Part shown: positions 5,409 through 6,115 of the stretch, piece after piece
Layout: every line of letters begins with the position of its first letter
Numbering within the stretch: the first letter of the stretch is position 1
From: Candidatus Hodarchaeota archaeon
GTDB taxonomy: Archaea > Asgardarchaeota > Heimdallarchaeia > Hodarchaeales > YT1-039
Length of the DNA: 6,115 bases
Assembly (NCBI GenBank): GCA_016840025.1
Contig: JAEOTF010000150.1
Coordinates: forward strand, 1-6,115
Direction: 5' to 3'
Notes under the pieces: generated by a model
Databases searched by the model: none
What the model was told of the DNA's origin: nothing
Seen by the model: only the letters and a program-made list of their open reading frames with translations
Position numbers and translations under genes: made by a program

Positions 5409-6115
5409 ATGACATATCCAAAGGCTACTGCCCCTTTAAAGAGAATAATTAGAGAGATTACTAGCAAAACGAAAGCAGGTCGAATTCTAAGAAATCCTTT
5501 ACTAAATCGAACTTTTCACAAAATGTGGTGTACAATTTATGGAGATATTTTTCGAGGCAATATCAATGGAGAAGAATTTTCATTTTATGATCCATTCTAT
5601 GGGTGTAGTCCATATTTTATCAAGTTTCTCGGAGGTCCTTATTATGAACACTCTGTTATTATGCATATGAAAAAAATCAAAGACAATTATGATTCGCCAA
5701 CATTCCTCGATGTAGGAGCACACTATGGATACTATACCATCATTATGTCAAAATTAGGTGGTCCATCAAGCAAAGTCTATTCCTTTGAACCGAACAATGA
5801 ATTTTTTAAAGTTTTATCAACAAATGTGGAACTGAACAAACTTCAAAATGTAACCTTGCACCAGTTCGCGTTATCAGATAGAAAAGGAATAGTCACACTA
5901 GAATCATCCGAATGGTCCAAGCGCGCACGAGCACTTCTGGGCGTCAGCGCACGCGCTAAAATGAAAAACATAGAGAACATATCATACGACCAGAATGATT
6001 ACGTTGAATCGATACCATTTGATGATTTGGCTGAGAAAAGTAGGATTTATCCAGATATTGTGAAAATTGATGTACATGGTGCTGAAGGAAATGTAATTAC
6101 TGGAATGAAAAAAGC
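5409..6115 (+). CDS. FkbM-family methyltransferase, C-terminus cut by window edge
   Basis: This gene runs off the right edge after 235 full codons. The SAM motif TFLDVGAHYGYYT is at 98-110, KVYSFEPNNEFF at 122-133, VELNKLQNVTLHQFALSD at 140-157 and PDIVKIDVHGAEGNVITGM at 215-233, which together are diagnostic of the FkbM family. The usual Glu of the KIDVEG motif is His here (residue 222-223 region), a variant I believe also occurs elsewhere in the family. An N-terminal extension of about 90 residues, basic at first, precedes the core. ATG 5409 has AAGG at 5396-5399 as a weak Shine-Dalgarno. It starts 61 bp after the CmoA-like stop and is probably in the same operon. It is very different from the other FkbM protein at 3497-4288, so it is not a recent duplicate. 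GC-alternating codons near 171-184 give KRARA and SARAK, unlike the AT-rich surroundings. Confidence 0.85.
   Translation, partial: MTYPKATAPLKRIIREITSKTKAGRILRNPLLNRTFHKMWCTIYGDIFRGNINGEEFSFYDPFYGCSPYFIKFLGGPYYEHSVIMHMKKIKDNYDSPTFLDVGAHYGYYTIIMSKLGGPSSKVYSFEPNNEFFKVLSTNVELNKLQNVTLHQFALSDRKGIVTLESSEWSKRARALLGVSARAKMKNIENISYDQNDYVESIPFDDLAEKSRIYPDIVKIDVHGAEGNVITGMKK

Noticed and set aside
5386..5412. Eight-codon ATG frame overlapping the FkbM start as ATGA
   Set aside because: Too short to call and lacking its own ribosome binding site; it could be a leader peptide but nothing supports it.

Overview
This window is part of a surface-polysaccharide (O-antigen, capsule or S-layer glycan type) biosynthesis region. 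It holds two glycosyltransferases, one of them broken and cut by the left edge, and five SAM-dependent methyltransferases of four different kinds. The source cannot be named from the sequence. A bacterium is favoured because a TTGACT-18 nt-TAAGAT promoter-like pair and an AGGAGG ribosome binding site precede one gene, and because a CmoA-like protein is encoded. Strong AGA use for arginine, TTG/GTG starts and weak leader signals at the other genes keep the assignment open. There are no rRNA or tRNA genes, no CRISPR array and no recognisable transposase.

Layout from left to right. Positions 2-254 are the C-terminal end of a GT4-type glycosyltransferase with a +1 frame break. Positions 485-1228 encode a MycE/macrocin-type sugar O-methyltransferase domain. 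Positions 1548-2495 encode a GT2 rhamnosyltransferase-like enzyme with a TTG start. Positions 2695-3375 encode a generic class I methyltransferase. Positions 3497-4288 on the minus strand encode an FkbM-family methyltransferase. Positions 4622-5347 encode a CmoA-like methyltransferase whose homology extends upstream of its only usual start codon. Positions 5409-6115 encode a second FkbM-family methyltransferase, cut by the right edge.

The genes mostly stand apart, with gaps of 121 to 333 bases, and one is reversed. Only the last two, 61 bases apart, look like an operon. Base composition changes sharply from gene to gene: a hand count gives 14 of 60 G+C at 1021-1080 and 40 of 60 at 4141-4200. 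This mosaic is typical of polysaccharide loci assembled by repeated transfer. The likely shared job is to build a glycan from nucleotide sugars and decorate it with methyl groups; individual acceptors cannot be read from sequence.

Beyond ordinary annotation, the points of most interest are the CmoA-like gene with a possible ATA start, short GC-alternating tracts in an otherwise AT-rich region (in gaps and as Ala-Arg-Ala codons inside genes), and a perfect 12-bp inverted repeat in the gap at 1229-1547. No clearly new biological system is visible.
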